The notes under the pieces are model-generated. The model was not told the origin of the DNA, searched no databases, and was given only the letters and a program-made list of their open reading frames with translations. A DNA stretch of 64,000 nt from CAVXHQ01 sp963789535. GTDB taxonomy: Bacteria > Pseudomonadota > Alphaproteobacteria > Rhodobacterales > Rhodobacteraceae. The position numbers were made by a program, and so were the translations under genes. Positions 37,652 to 46,386 of this stretch are shown here, piece after piece; the stretch's first letter is position 1; each line of letters begins with the position of its first letter. The stretch is taken from assembly GCA_963789535.1 (NCBI GenBank), contig CAWBKU010000004.1, positions 868,001-932,000 on the forward strand, given 5' to 3'.

Positions 37652-38118
37652 GCCGCACGGGTAAACTCCATCGTCCAGTTGGTCTCCCATGTGGCGCCGC
37701 CATCGACCGACATGGCCTGTTCCCATCTCGGGCTGTCGGTCCGCGTCCGCAGCCACAGGAACCGCACCCTGACCGCGCGGCCGCCGATGGTTTCGTCGGC
37801 AAGGAAGGCGCCGTCACCGCCCTCGAACCGGCCGATGACCGGCACATCCATCACATGCGGCGCCGCCGAGGCCAGCCACCAGATCGCCCATGTCCCGGAT
37901 GCCGCATCGAACGAGCGCACCGCGATGGCCCGCACGGTGCCCCCGGGCATAGCGATCACATTGTCCTCGACGTTGCCGCTGCCGCCCATGACGGTCCGCG
38001 TCTCGGACGTTCCGTCGAATTCTTCCCAATCGTCAGCCCCGGCAAGGCGGGTGCGCAACCGTCGGTGCCGCACGGTCCAGCGCCCGATCTCGAAGTCGAA
38101 ATCACCCGAAGTCGTCAT
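37648..38118 (-). CDS. DUF1579-like conserved protein
   Basis: 156-residue soluble beta-rich protein. It starts MTTSGDFDFEIGRWTVRHRR, typical of lipocalin-like DUF1579 relatives, with MGGSGNVEDNVI, FDAASGTWAIWW and a Trp-rich end, GATWETNWTMEFTR. The function is unknown. It is convergent with ghrA; the stop codons overlap by 3 bp. Confidence 0.75.
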   Translation of the reverse strand: MTTSGDFDFEIGRWTVRHRRLRTRLAGADDWEEFDGTSETRTVMGGSGNVEDNVIAMPGGTVRAIAVRSFDAASGTWAIWWLASAAPHVMDVPVIGRFEGGDGAFLADETIGGRAVRVRFLWLRTRTDSPRWEQAMSVDGGATWETNWTMEFTRAA

Positions 38119-38189
38119 GTCCGCCTCGCTGAAAACCGCTCCTGATGTTCGCTTTACGTTCTGCCTCCGTCAAGCCAAATCGTCCGGCG

Positions 38190-38969
38190 CTATCGCAGTT
38201 TCGGCGGCATCTCAGGGTCCATGCCCGGCGCCGTTGACGCCGACCGCCCCGTGATCGGCAGGTCGAACCGCATCCCAACCCGTGCCATCCGTCCGACCAC
38301 CGCCGCGTCCGGTGCCACGAACGTCACGTCGAGCGCGCCCGCCTCGACGCCCGAAAACACCAGCGCCTCGCGCACCGCGACCGCCAGCGCCTCCTCCGCT
38401 TGCGGCACCGCGCCGACGAAGGCCAGCAGGTGCCCGCGCCGCCCATCCTCGTAGCGGACGCCGACCAGCCACGCCGCCTCGGCCATGCCCCGCATCGCCG
38501 CGAGCTTGGCGTCGAGGCCGCGCAGCAGCGCCTCGGGCACGCCGCCGGGCGCAAAGACCTCGACCGCGCGCCCCGACGCGACCTCGGGTATGCCCGACAG
38601 CGTCGCGGCCAGCCAGTCGACCGCCTCGGCCGGGATCAGCATCGCCGACGGGGCCACCTCCGGGTTCAGCGCGATCCCGAGGCCCTGCCCCGCCAGCATC
38701 GCCGCGAGCGCCCGTCCCGACAGCGTCGCCTGTGGTGTCACCGCGCCCGCGAATGCCGACAGCCGCGCCTCGCGGTCGAAGGCCAGCACATAGCGCGCGC
38801 CCTCCGAGACGAGCAGGCGCGGCTCGACCGTGTCGCCCTCCGGTTCGGCGTCAAGGAGGAGGAACAACTCGCCGTCCGCCAGCCGTTCATAGAACGCCAG
38901 CCGCGCGCCCGCGTCGGCCGCGTCGGCCATCATCGCCGCATGGCGGAGATCAATCGGGGTCTCATCCAT
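38190..38969 (-). CDS. SseB family protein
   Basis: 259-residue protein with an SseB N-terminal domain (RLAFYERLADGELFLLL, ARYVLAFDREARLSAF, LSGRALAAMLAGQGLGIALNP) and an SseB C-terminal-like part with repeated acidic/hydrophobic strands. The Salmonella SseB name refers to rhodanese-linked enhanced serine sensitivity; the biochemical role is undefined. It overlaps the upstream uracil-DNA glycosylase gene by 8 bp, so the two form an operon. Confidence 0.8.
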   Translation of the reverse strand: MDETPIDLRHAAMMADAADAGARLAFYERLADGELFLLLDAEPEGDTVEPRLLVSEGARYVLAFDREARLSAFAGAVTPQATLSGRALAAMLAGQGLGIALNPEVAPSAMLIPAEAVDWLAATLSGIPEVASGRAVEVFAPGGVPEALLRGLDAKLAAMRGMAEAAWLVGVRYEDGRRGHLLAFVGAVPQAEEALAVAVREALVFSGVEAGALDVTFVAPDAAVVGRMARVGMRFDLPITGRSASTAPGMDPEMPPKLR

Positions 38970-39590
38970 CCATCACCTCGGCCACACGGGCGCGCAGAAC
39001 CGGTAGCAGGTCGGCCGCGAACCACGGGTTGCGATTCAGCCACCCCGTATTGCGCCAGGACGGATGCGGCAAGGGCAGGACGCCGGGCGGTGCCGCGCGC
39101 CAGTCGCGCACTGTCCCGGTCACGCCCGCCCGCGTCCCCATATGCCATCGCTGCGCCGCACCGCCAACGAGCAGCGTAAGGCGCACCGATCCCAGTGGCG
39201 GTCATCACCGCGTCGCGCCACGTCGCGGCACAGACCGGCGGCGGCGGCAGGTCGGATCCCTGCGGCATCGTAGCCCGGAAAACAGAACGCCATCGGCACG
39301 ATCGCCACGCGGCTGCGGTCGTAGAACGCCGCCTCGTCCAGTCCCAGCCAGTCGCGCAGCCGCACGCCCGAGCGGTCCCAGAACGGCGTTCCCGCCGCAT
39401 GGACCCGCAACCCCGGCGCCTGACTGGCGATCATCAGCCGCGCGCCGGGGCGGAACCAGACCACCGGGCGCGGCGCATGGGCGGTGGCGGTCGCGGCAAA
39501 GCGGTCGGCGCAGATCCGGCACCCACCGATCCGGTCGCGGAGGTCATCCGCCGCGCCCCCTGCCGCCCCGCCTGTCGCCTTCGCGATCAT
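38962..39590 (-). pseudogene. Uracil-DNA glycosylase family protein with two one-base frameshifts
   Basis: Bacterial UDG-superfamily protein of the IGGCRIC type. From ATG 39590 it reads CRICADRFA, PVVWFRPGARLMIASQAPG, FWDRSGVRLRDWLGLD and FCFPGYDAAG. An extra base in the CCC at 39258-39260 shifts the frame to GSDLPPPPVCAATWRD. A second extra base near 39186-39187 shifts it to RLTLLVGGAAQRWH and PLPHPSWRNTGWLNRNPWF, ending at 38962. Fixing both gives a continuous protein of about 209 residues with all motifs. Decay or uncorrected sequence error are both possible; clean matches on all three pieces favour error or very recent loss. Confidence 0.8.
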
Positions 39591-39715
39591 CACCGACCCT
39601 CCTGCGTGCACGCCGATACCGCACCGGACCGCCGCCCCCGGAACCCCGCCCGGTTGCGGCCCCGCCGCCTTTGCGCTACCCCGAACGGCATCGTTGCCAG
39701 CGGATCCCTTGCCCG

Positions 39716-41050
39716 ATGACCGCCACGCCGGAGAGACTGATGTATCGCGTCTGGAATTTCTTGACCAACTATTCGCTGCTGCTGATCATCGGCGCCGTCA
39801 CCGCGCTGATCTGGGCCAACACCGACCCGGCATCCTATCACTACCTCGTCGAATATCCCCTCTGGTTCAACGATATCGTCGGTCGCGAGGCGGTTTATTG
39901 GGTGGAACACTACGGTGCGGAATACGGCATCGTCACCGCCGACAGCCGCTCGTTGCTGACGTTGCATTACCTCGTGAACGACGTGCTGATGGCGTTCTTC
40001 TTCGCCATCGCCGCCAAGGAGGTCTGGGAGGCGGTGATCCTCGAGAACGGCAGCCTGCGCGGCAAGAAGGCGGCGACGCCGTTGATCGCCACCGTCGGCG
40101 GCATGATCGGGCCGATCACGGTCTATCTCGGGCTGGCGTTGTTCCTCGGCTCGGACACCTACGACGCCGTGGCGCGCGGCTGGGCTATCCCGACCGCGAC
40201 CGACATCGCGTTCTCCTACCTCGTCGGGCGCATCGTCTTCGGCGCAGGCCACCCCGCCGTGCGGTTCCTGCTGCTCCTCGCCATCGCAGACGATGCCGCC
40301 GGCCTCATCATCCTCGCCGTGTTCTACCCTTCCGGCGAGCTCGCGCCGGCCTGGCTTCTGCTCTCACTGGGCGCGGCCATCGGTGTGTTCCTCCTCGCCA
40401 ACTGGCTGCCGCGCAAACTCGACGCAGGTAACGAATTGCGCCCGACCTCGACGTGGGTGCGTCAGAAGCTCTCGTTCTGGCCCTACCTCATCGCCGGCGC
40501 GCTGAGCTGGTATGGCTTTCAGCAGGCGGGCATCCACCCGGCCCTCGGCCTGTTGCCGATCGTGCCGACGATCCCGCACGCCGACCGCGCCTTCGGCATC
40601 TTCTCCGAGGCCGAGCAATACCTGACCGACCTGCTGAACCACATCGAGCACCTGTTGAAACATCCCGTCGAGGTGGTCCTGTTCTTCTTCGGCCTGCTCA
40701 ATGCGGGCGTCGAGTTCTCGTCCATCGGTTCTCCCACCTGGCTGGTGCTCGCCGGTCTCATCATCGGCAAACCGTTCGGGATCCTGCTCTTCGGCTGGAT
40801 TGCCGCGCGGCCCATGGGCCTCGGCCTGCCTGCGGGAATGCGGGTGATCGACCTCTTCGTCGTCGGCTGCGTGGCGGCCATCGGGTTTACCGTCTCGCTC
40901 TTCATCGCCTCGGTCGCGTTCGACAACACCACGATGCTGGGCGACGTGCGGGTCCAGGACGCAGCCAAGATGGGCGCTCTGTTCAGTTTCGTCGCCGCGA
41001 TCATCTCGATCGTCGCGGGGCGCCTGACGGCGGTGCAGAAACAACCCTGA
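39716..41050 (+). CDS. nhaA: Na+/H+ antiporter NhaA
   Basis: 444-residue inner-membrane antiporter, about 12 helices, exporting Na+ for H+. Conserved features: LHYLVNDVLMAFFFAIAAKEV, GWAIPTATDIAFSYLVG (the unwound helix 4 region), LLLLAIADDAAGLIIL with the paired Asp of the ion site, and GVEFSSIG. The C-terminal half has FIASVAF near helix 11. ATG 39716 follows a purine-poor region, so expression may be modest. It diverges from the glycosylase gene across 125 bp. Confidence 0.95.
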   Translation: MTATPERLMYRVWNFLTNYSLLLIIGAVTALIWANTDPASYHYLVEYPLWFNDIVGREAVYWVEHYGAEYGIVTADSRSLLTLHYLVNDVLMAFFFAIAAKEVWEAVILENGSLRGKKAATPLIATVGGMIGPITVYLGLALFLGSDTYDAVARGWAIPTATDIAFSYLVGRIVFGAGHPAVRFLLLLAIADDAAGLIILAVFYPSGELAPAWLLLSLGAAIGVFLLANWLPRKLDAGNELRPTSTWVRQKLSFWPYLIAGALSWYGFQQAGIHPALGLLPIVPTIPHADRAFGIFSEAEQYLTDLLNHIEHLLKHPVEVVLFFFGLLNAGVEFSSIGSPTWLVLAGLIIGKPFGILLFGWIAARPMGLGLPAGMRVIDLFVVGCVAAIGFTVSLFIASVAFDNTTMLGDVRVQDAAKMGALFSFVAAIISIVAGRLTAVQKQP

Positions 41051-41266
41051 ACGGATGCCGGGCAACACCGGCGTTCGATTGATTGCAGGTTCCGCCATAA
41101 ATTATGGTTTCAGGCACCTTTTCGCCTTATTCCGGGAATAGACCCTAACGGGGACGCACCGGTTAACCATGTGGTTGCCCGCGCGCCCGGGACGGATCCG
41201 CCCAACGATGGTCCGCAGACCCAGAAACGACCCCGATCGACGCGCAAACGGCAGGCAAAGACCGAG

Positions 41267-41920
41267 ATGCTCGAGTTCCGAAACGTCAGCAAGTCCTTCT
41301 GGACGGGCACCCAGCGCAAGGTGATCCTCGATCGCGTGTCCTTCCGGGTCGAGCTTGGCAATTCGCTCGGCATCCTCGCGCCCAACGGTACCGGCAAGAC
41401 GACGCTCATCAACATGATGGCGGGCCTCGAAAAGGCCGACGAGGGGCAGATCATGCGCGGTTGCCGCATCTCCTTTCCGCTCGGCTTCATGGGCGGCGTG
41501 GTCAGCAAGCATACCGGGCGCGAGAATGCGCGCTACATCGCCCGCCTCTACGACCTCGATCCCGACTATGTCGAGGCGTTCTCGCGTTGGCTCTGCGGGA
41601 TCGCGGAATACTATGATATGCCCGTCGGAACCTACAGTCAGGGGATGCGGGCGCGGTTCACGTTCTCGATCATGCTGGCGCTCGATTTCGACATCTATCT
41701 GATCGACGAAGGGATGCCGCAGACCACCGACGCCGAATTCAACCGCAAGGCAGGCGAAATCCTGCGCGAGCGCCTCGAGACGACGACCGTCATCATCGTC
41801 AGCCACCAGCCCGCCACGCTCGAGCGGTTCGCGCGGTCGGCGGCGGTGATGCGGGACGGCCAGATCCACATGTTCGACACCCTCGAAGAGGCCAAGCAGC
41901 TCTATGACTACGAAGCCTAA
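41267..41920 (+). CDS. kpsT: Capsule polysaccharide ABC exporter ATP-binding protein (KpsT-like)
   Basis: 217-residue ATPase of group-2-capsule-type exporters. It starts MLEFRNVSKSFWTG. Walker A is APNGTGKTT, the signature YSQGMRARFTFS, and Walker B IYLIDEGMPQT, all typical of KpsT/Wzt. It overlaps the kpsE-like gene by 17 bp. The permease kpsM is not seen in the window, so the exporter is incomplete here and the missing part must lie elsewhere. An in-frame upstream ATG at 41171 gives a basic extension that is not conserved. Confidence 0.88.
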   Translation: MLEFRNVSKSFWTGTQRKVILDRVSFRVELGNSLGILAPNGTGKTTLINMMAGLEKADEGQIMRGCRISFPLGFMGGVVSKHTGRENARYIARLYDLDPDYVEAFSRWLCGIAEYYDMPVGTYSQGMRARFTFSIMLALDFDIYLIDEGMPQTTDAEFNRKAGEILRERLETTTVIIVSHQPATLERFARSAAVMRDGQIHMFDTLEEAKQLYDYEA

Positions 41921-43676
41921 GGCCCGCAAGTTCCGCATCCGGCGCACCGCGTCGCTGGGTGCGCCCACGACCGGCGGCGTCCCCGAGGCCGTGGATGCCG
42001 CCGCGACGCCCGCGGCCCGTGCCGCCGCGCCCGCGGCCCGTGCCGCAGTGGGCACCGTGCGCGAGGTGCCGCCCGCCGCCAATACCGATGCCGCCCGCAC
42101 GACCGCGACGGGCGTCCTCCCCGCCGATGGTCTGGCCAGGCGTCCGATCGCGCCGGCGCCCCCTGCCGCCATCGACAGCCCTGCCGCCGTCGCCGCCGAG
42201 GGCGACCTCGACGCCCTGCGGCAAGAGGGCCTTACGGGGCGGCAGTTGCGCATGGCGCGGCGCGTGGCGCAAAAGCACGGCCTTGCCGTCACCTCGGATT
42301 TCGATGCCGTGCGCCAGTTGCGCGCGCGCGGCATCGACCCGTTCCAGCGGTCCAACATCCTCGAACTCGTGGTGCCCGGCGACGAAGCCGCAGGCACCGG
42401 CGGCCCCGATGGCCCCGGCGCCGTCGACGGCACGCCGCTGGGCCGTATCCAGTTGCCGCAGACCGTGCCCGCCGGGGGCCGCGCCTTGGCGCCCCATGCC
42501 ACCGAACGGGGCGACCCCGCGCTGCTGCGCGCCGCCGAGATCGCAGGCATCCAGCGCGACATGACGCGCCGCCGCCGCCGCAAGGCCGCCCTTCTGTTCA
42601 GCCGGCTGGCGATCTTCGTCTTCCTGCCGACGCTGTTCATCGGCTTCTACTTCTACGCGCTCGCCACGCCGATGTTCTCGACCAAGTCCGAATTCGTCAT
42701 CCAGCAGGCCGACGGCGGCAACGGCGCCTCGGGCCTCGGCAGCCTGTTCGCCGGCAATTCGCTCGCCACGCAGGCCGACAGCACCACGGTGCAATCCTAC
42801 CTGACCTCGCGCGCCGCGCTCGCCCGCCTCGACGCCGACCACGGCTTTCGCGCGCATTTCAGCGACCCCGATATCGACGCCATCCAGCGGCTGCCCGAAA
42901 CCGCCACCAACGAAGAGACCTATGGCGTCTACACCGACCACGTCCGCATCTCCTATGATCCGACCGAGGGGATCATCCGGATGGAGGTCATCACCGCCAC
43001 GCCCGAGGCGGGAGAGGAATTCAGCCAGGCCCTCATCGGCTATGCCGAGGAACAGGTCGACCAGTTGACCCGGCGCCTGCGCGAGAGCCAGATGGACGAC
43101 GCCCGCGCCGCCTATGAAGAAAGCGAGGTGCGCCGCGAAACCGCGCTGGCGCGCCTGCTCGAGGTGCAGCAGGACGTCCAGCAGATCGACCCCGTGGGCG
43201 AGACCTCGGCGCGGATCGCGCAGATCTCCGCCCTCGAGAACCAGCGCAACCAGTTGCAGCTTACCCTGCAAAGCCGCCTGTCGGTGGCCGCGCCCAATCA
43301 GGCGCAGGTCGACGCGCTGCGCACCCAGATCGGCAACGTCGACGACCTTATCGCCGAACTGCGGTCCGAGATGACCACCGCCTCGGTCGACGGCACCTCG
43401 CTGGCGTCCAACAACACCGAACTGCGGCTGGCCGAAGAGAACTATGCTTTCCAGACGATCCTCGTCCAGCAGGCCCTGCAACAGATGGAGACCGCCCGCC
43501 TCGAGGCGAACCGGCAGGTCCGTTACCTGTCGATGGGCGTGGCGCCGGTCGCGGCAGACCAGGCGGCCTATCCCCGGGCGTTCGAGAATACGGCGATCGC
43601 GTTCCTGATCCTGGCGGGCATCTACCTGATGATCTCGCTCACCGCGTCGATCCTGCGCGAACAGGTTTCGAGCTAA
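41904..43676 (+). CDS. kpsE: Capsule polysaccharide export protein, KpsE/PCP-like, with long N-terminal extension
   Basis: 590-residue polysaccharide co-polymerase-type membrane protein that links the inner-membrane exporter to the outer-membrane channel. It has two membrane helices, residues 234-254 (IFVFLPTLFIGFYFYAL) and near 565-583 (AIAFLILAGIYLMISL), flanking a periplasmic domain with a long coiled coil (about 390-540). The first 230 residues form a cytoplasmic Ala/Pro-rich region with a conserved-looking block LDALRQEGLTGRQLRMARR; classical KpsE lacks this. It overlaps kpsT. Confidence 0.83.
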   Translation: MTTKPKARKFRIRRTASLGAPTTGGVPEAVDAAATPAARAAAPAARAAVGTVREVPPAANTDAARTTATGVLPADGLARRPIAPAPPAAIDSPAAVAAEGDLDALRQEGLTGRQLRMARRVAQKHGLAVTSDFDAVRQLRARGIDPFQRSNILELVVPGDEAAGTGGPDGPGAVDGTPLGRIQLPQTVPAGGRALAPHATERGDPALLRAAEIAGIQRDMTRRRRRKAALLFSRLAIFVFLPTLFIGFYFYALATPMFSTKSEFVIQQADGGNGASGLGSLFAGNSLATQADSTTVQSYLTSRAALARLDADHGFRAHFSDPDIDAIQRLPETATNEETYGVYTDHVRISYDPTEGIIRMEVITATPEAGEEFSQALIGYAEEQVDQLTRRLRESQMDDARAAYEESEVRRETALARLLEVQQDVQQIDPVGETSARIAQISALENQRNQLQLTLQSRLSVAAPNQAQVDALRTQIGNVDDLIAELRSEMTTASVDGTSLASNNTELRLAEENYAFQTILVQQALQQMETARLEANRQVRYLSMGVAPVAADQAAYPRAFENTAIAFLILAGIYLMISLTASILREQVSS

Positions 43677-43702
43677 GGCGGCCGCCCGCGTCCGGTCCGT
43701 AG

Positions 43703-43721
43703 GATGGGGTTTCACCCCATC
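43703..43721. terminator. Hairpin after kpsE, candidate terminator
   Basis: A perfect 7-bp inverted repeat GATGGGG / CCCCATC with a TTTCA loop lies 27 bp after the kpsE stop. No T run follows. The motif around it (TAGGATGGGGTTTCACCCC) resembles short palindromes scattered in Rhodobacteraceae genomes, so it may be an interspersed element rather than a simple terminator. Confidence 0.4.
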
Positions 43722-43899
43722 GTCGTCGACGCGGACTGGTCCGGAGCGATCGGCGTGCGCCGTTAGCGGCAGACCGACGATGTGTCGAAAATCCACCTTG
43801 CGTCTTTCTCGGCGCGTCGCCCGTCGCCGCTCTGCCCCGCCTTGCCAATCCCGATCCGGCCCCTAGGGTGCCTCCGTCCGCCAGCGAAAGGCCCCGCCC

Positions 43900-44733
43900 A
43901 TGCGCACTGTCTCTCTGCCGCCGCTGTCGATCGGCAACGACCTGCCGCTCACGGTCATCGCCGGGCCCTGCCAGCTCGAGAGCCGGGCGCACGCCCTGAT
44001 GATCGCCGAGGAAATGGCCGCCATCTGCGCCCGCCACGGCGCGGGTTTCATCTTCAAGGCAAGCTACGACAAGGCCAACCGCACCTCGCTCTCGGGCCAG
44101 CGCGGTCTCGGCATGGCGCCGGGCCTCGAGATCCTCGCGGAGGTGAAGTCCCGCGTCGGCTGTCCCGTCCTGACCGATGTGCATGCCCCCGACCACTGCG
44201 CCATCGCGGCGCAAGCGGTCGACGTCCTGCAAATCCCCGCGTTCCTGTGCCGCCAGACCGACCTGCTGCTTGCCGCCGGCGAAACCGGCGCCTGCGTCAA
44301 CGTCAAGAAGGGCCAGTTTCTCGCCCCCTGGGACATGGAGAACGTCGCCGCAAAGATCGCCAGCACCGGCAACGAGCGGATCCTTCTGACCGAGCGCGGC
44401 ACCACCTTCGGCTACAACACCCTCGTCGCCGACATGCGCGCCCTGCCGACGATGGTGCGCACCGGATATCCCGTCGTCATGGACGCGACCCATTCGGTGC
44501 AACAACCCGGCGGCCTCGGCGGCGCCTCGGGCGGGCAGCGCGAATTTGCCCCGGTCATGGCCCGCGCCGCTGTCTCGCTGGGCATCGCCGCCGTGTTCAT
44601 CGAAACCCACGAGGCCCCCGACACCGCCCCCTCGGACGGACCGAACATGATCCCGCTCGACCGGATGGACGCGCTCATCGCCTCGCTCATGGCCTTCGAC
44701 CGCCTCGCCAAGGCCGACCCGATCCGCCTGTAA
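43900..44733 (+). CDS. kdsA: 3-deoxy-8-phosphooctulonate (KDO8P) synthase
   Basis: 277-residue aldolase-type enzyme condensing arabinose-5-phosphate with PEP to make KDO8P for lipopolysaccharide and some capsules. Motifs: VIAGPCQLESRAHAL, FKASYDKANRTS, LTDVHAPDHC, CRQTDLLLAA, VKKGQFLAPWDM and MDATHSVQQPGG. Both the metal-dependent class residues (Cys in GPCQ, DATHSVQ) are visible. Its position just behind kpsT-kpsE suggests KDO supply for the capsule or its lipid anchor as well as for LPS. Confidence 0.95.
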   Translation: MRTVSLPPLSIGNDLPLTVIAGPCQLESRAHALMIAEEMAAICARHGAGFIFKASYDKANRTSLSGQRGLGMAPGLEILAEVKSRVGCPVLTDVHAPDHCAIAAQAVDVLQIPAFLCRQTDLLLAAGETGACVNVKKGQFLAPWDMENVAAKIASTGNERILLTERGTTFGYNTLVADMRALPTMVRTGYPVVMDATHSVQQPGGLGGASGGQREFAPVMARAAVSLGIAAVFIETHEAPDTAPSDGPNMIPLDRMDALIASLMAFDRLAKADPIRL

Positions 44734-44796
44734 GGCTTGGCGCCGGACCCGCGCGGCCCTAAGGTCGTCCGATTGCCGCCAGACCGGAAATTGCCG

Positions 44797-46140
44797 ATGC
44801 GCCTTTTCACCCTGATCCTCATGCTCCTCGTCGCCCTGCCCGTCGCCGCACAGGAGGTGCCGACCGGCACCATCGCGACCGACGCCGACGCCGCGCAGGA
44901 CGCCCAGATGGCGATCCGCATCCGCGACATCCTCGGCGAACTCGGCCGCTACGACGACATCGACGTCATGGTCGCGGAAGGGATCGTCACCCTGCGCGGC
45001 ACCGCCGACAGCCAGGTCGACATCGCGGCCCTCGGCGCCCTCGTCACCCGGATCGAAGGCGTCGTGGCGATCAAGAACGAGGTCGTCGAGACCCGCGACA
45101 TCGCCCGCCGCCTCGATCCCGCCGTCGAGCGGTTCCAGGCGCGCCTGGCGCAGATCGTCACCCTTCTGCCCCTCCTGCTCATCGCTCTAGCCGTCTTCGG
45201 CATCATTGCGACCGCGGGCTGGTTCCTGTCCAACTGGCGCCGCCCCTGGGAGCGTCTGGCCCCCAACAGCTTCATCGCGGCCCTCTACCAACAGATCGTC
45301 ATGGTCGTCTTCGTCATCGCGGGCCTCGTCGTCGCCCTCGACGTCCTGAACGCTTCGGCGCTGCTCGGCACCATCCTCGGGGCGGCGGGCATCGTCGGCC
45401 TCGCCTTCGGTTTCGCCGTGCGCGACACGGTCGAGAACTACATCGCCTCGATCATGCTCTCGATCCGCCAGCCATTCCGCCCGAACGACACGATCGAGAT
45501 CAACGGCGACGAGGGCAAGGTGATCCGCCTGACCTCCCGTGCCACGATCCTGTTGTCGTTCGACGGCAACCACATCCGCATCCCCAACGCGACCGTGTTC
45601 AAGAGCCGGATCGTGAACTATTCGGAAAACGCCGAACGCCGCTTCCTGTTCACCCTCGGCGTCGATCCCACCGCCGACCTCGCCCGTGCCCGTGCCCTTG
45701 CGGTCGAGACGGTGCAGGCCTTGCCCTTCGTGCTCACGACGCCCGCCGCCGAGGCCTGGCTCGACGCGCTGACCGAGGCCGGGATGCAGATCACCGTCAC
45801 CGGCTGGATCGACCAGAACGACACCTCGGTCGTGCTCGCCAGGGGCGAGGCGATGCGGCAGGTGATGCTCGCCTATGACGCGGCCGAGATCCTGATGCCG
45901 GATCCGACATATGCCCTGCGCGTCGACGGACTTGCCGGGGTCGCGGCGATGCTCACCGTTTCGGAAGGCGGCGACGCGGTCCGGCCACCGCCACCGCGTC
46001 GCCCCGCCCCGCCTGCACCCGATACCACCGTCGCCACGGTTGCTTCGGAGAACGAGTCCGCGCTCGAGCGGATCGTCGATGCCGACCGACACGACACCGC
46101 CAAGGAAGACCTGCTGAACCCCGATGCAAAGGCCGAATGA
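44797..46140 (+). CDS. Mechanosensitive channel (MscS family) with N-terminal BON domain
   Basis: 447-residue protein: signal peptide (LILMLLVALPVAAQ), a periplasmic BON domain at about residues 35-100 (IDVMVAEGIVTLRGTADSQVD, VEGVVAIKNEV-like IEGVVAIKNEVVET), then three or so helices and the MscS pore and beta domain (GAAGIVGLAFGFAVRDTVEN, RPFRPNDTIEINGDEGKV-type QPFRPNDTIEING, IRIPNATVFKSRIVNYS). The tail is polar and Pro-rich. It opens on hypoosmotic shock in the family; BON may attach it to the envelope. ATG 44797 begins the signal peptide. Confidence 0.88.
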   Translation: MRLFTLILMLLVALPVAAQEVPTGTIATDADAAQDAQMAIRIRDILGELGRYDDIDVMVAEGIVTLRGTADSQVDIAALGALVTRIEGVVAIKNEVVETRDIARRLDPAVERFQARLAQIVTLLPLLLIALAVFGIIATAGWFLSNWRRPWERLAPNSFIAALYQQIVMVVFVIAGLVVALDVLNASALLGTILGAAGIVGLAFGFAVRDTVENYIASIMLSIRQPFRPNDTIEINGDEGKVIRLTSRATILLSFDGNHIRIPNATVFKSRIVNYSENAERRFLFTLGVDPTADLARARALAVETVQALPFVLTTPAAEAWLDALTEAGMQITVTGWIDQNDTSVVLARGEAMRQVMLAYDAAEILMPDPTYALRVDGLAGVAAMLTVSEGGDAVRPPPPRRPAPPAPDTTVATVASENESALERIVDADRHDTAKEDLLNPDAKAE

Positions 46141-46217
46141 AGCACCGCGGCCGCCCCAGATTCACCGCGCCAAGGGCTTGATCCCCCCCCCAACCCGCGT
46201 ATCTGTCGCCGCGCTGT

Positions 46218-46292
46218 TGGGGTGTAGCCAAGCGGTAAGGCATCGGTTTTTGGTACCGTGTATCGTAGGTTCGAATCCTACCACCCCAGCCA
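46218..46292 (+). tRNA. tRNA-Gln (UUG anticodon), CCA encoded
   Basis: Acceptor strands TGGGGTG (46218-46224) and CACCCCA (46282-46288) pair fully, with discriminator G and encoded CCA (46290-46292). The D-arm AGCCAAGCGGTAAGGC, the anticodon loop with TTG, and the T-arm GTAGGTTCGAATCCTAC are all standard. The TTG anticodon gives glutamine. A tyrosine recombinase gene follows at 95 bp on the same strand, the common arrangement when an integrated element uses the tRNA 3' end as its attachment site. Confidence 0.96.
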
Positions 46293-46341
46293 GCATGAAT
46301 GTTTCCACATAGTTGAATGATATGATGCCCTTCGGGGCGGA

Positions 46342-46377
46342 CACTGTTACGATTATCCGTTACAGGCCACTGTTACG
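46342..46377 (+). repeat. Short direct repeats upstream of the integrase, candidate arm-type or operator sites
   Basis: CACTGTTACG occurs at 46342-46351 and again at 46368-46377, 26 bp apart, with the related CCGTTACAG between them. The spacing and position, just before the recombinase start and after the tRNA, fit Int/Xis arm sites or an autoregulatory operator. Only the repeats are seen; the role is inferred. Confidence 0.35.
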
Positions 46378-46386
46378 GGATTTGCC

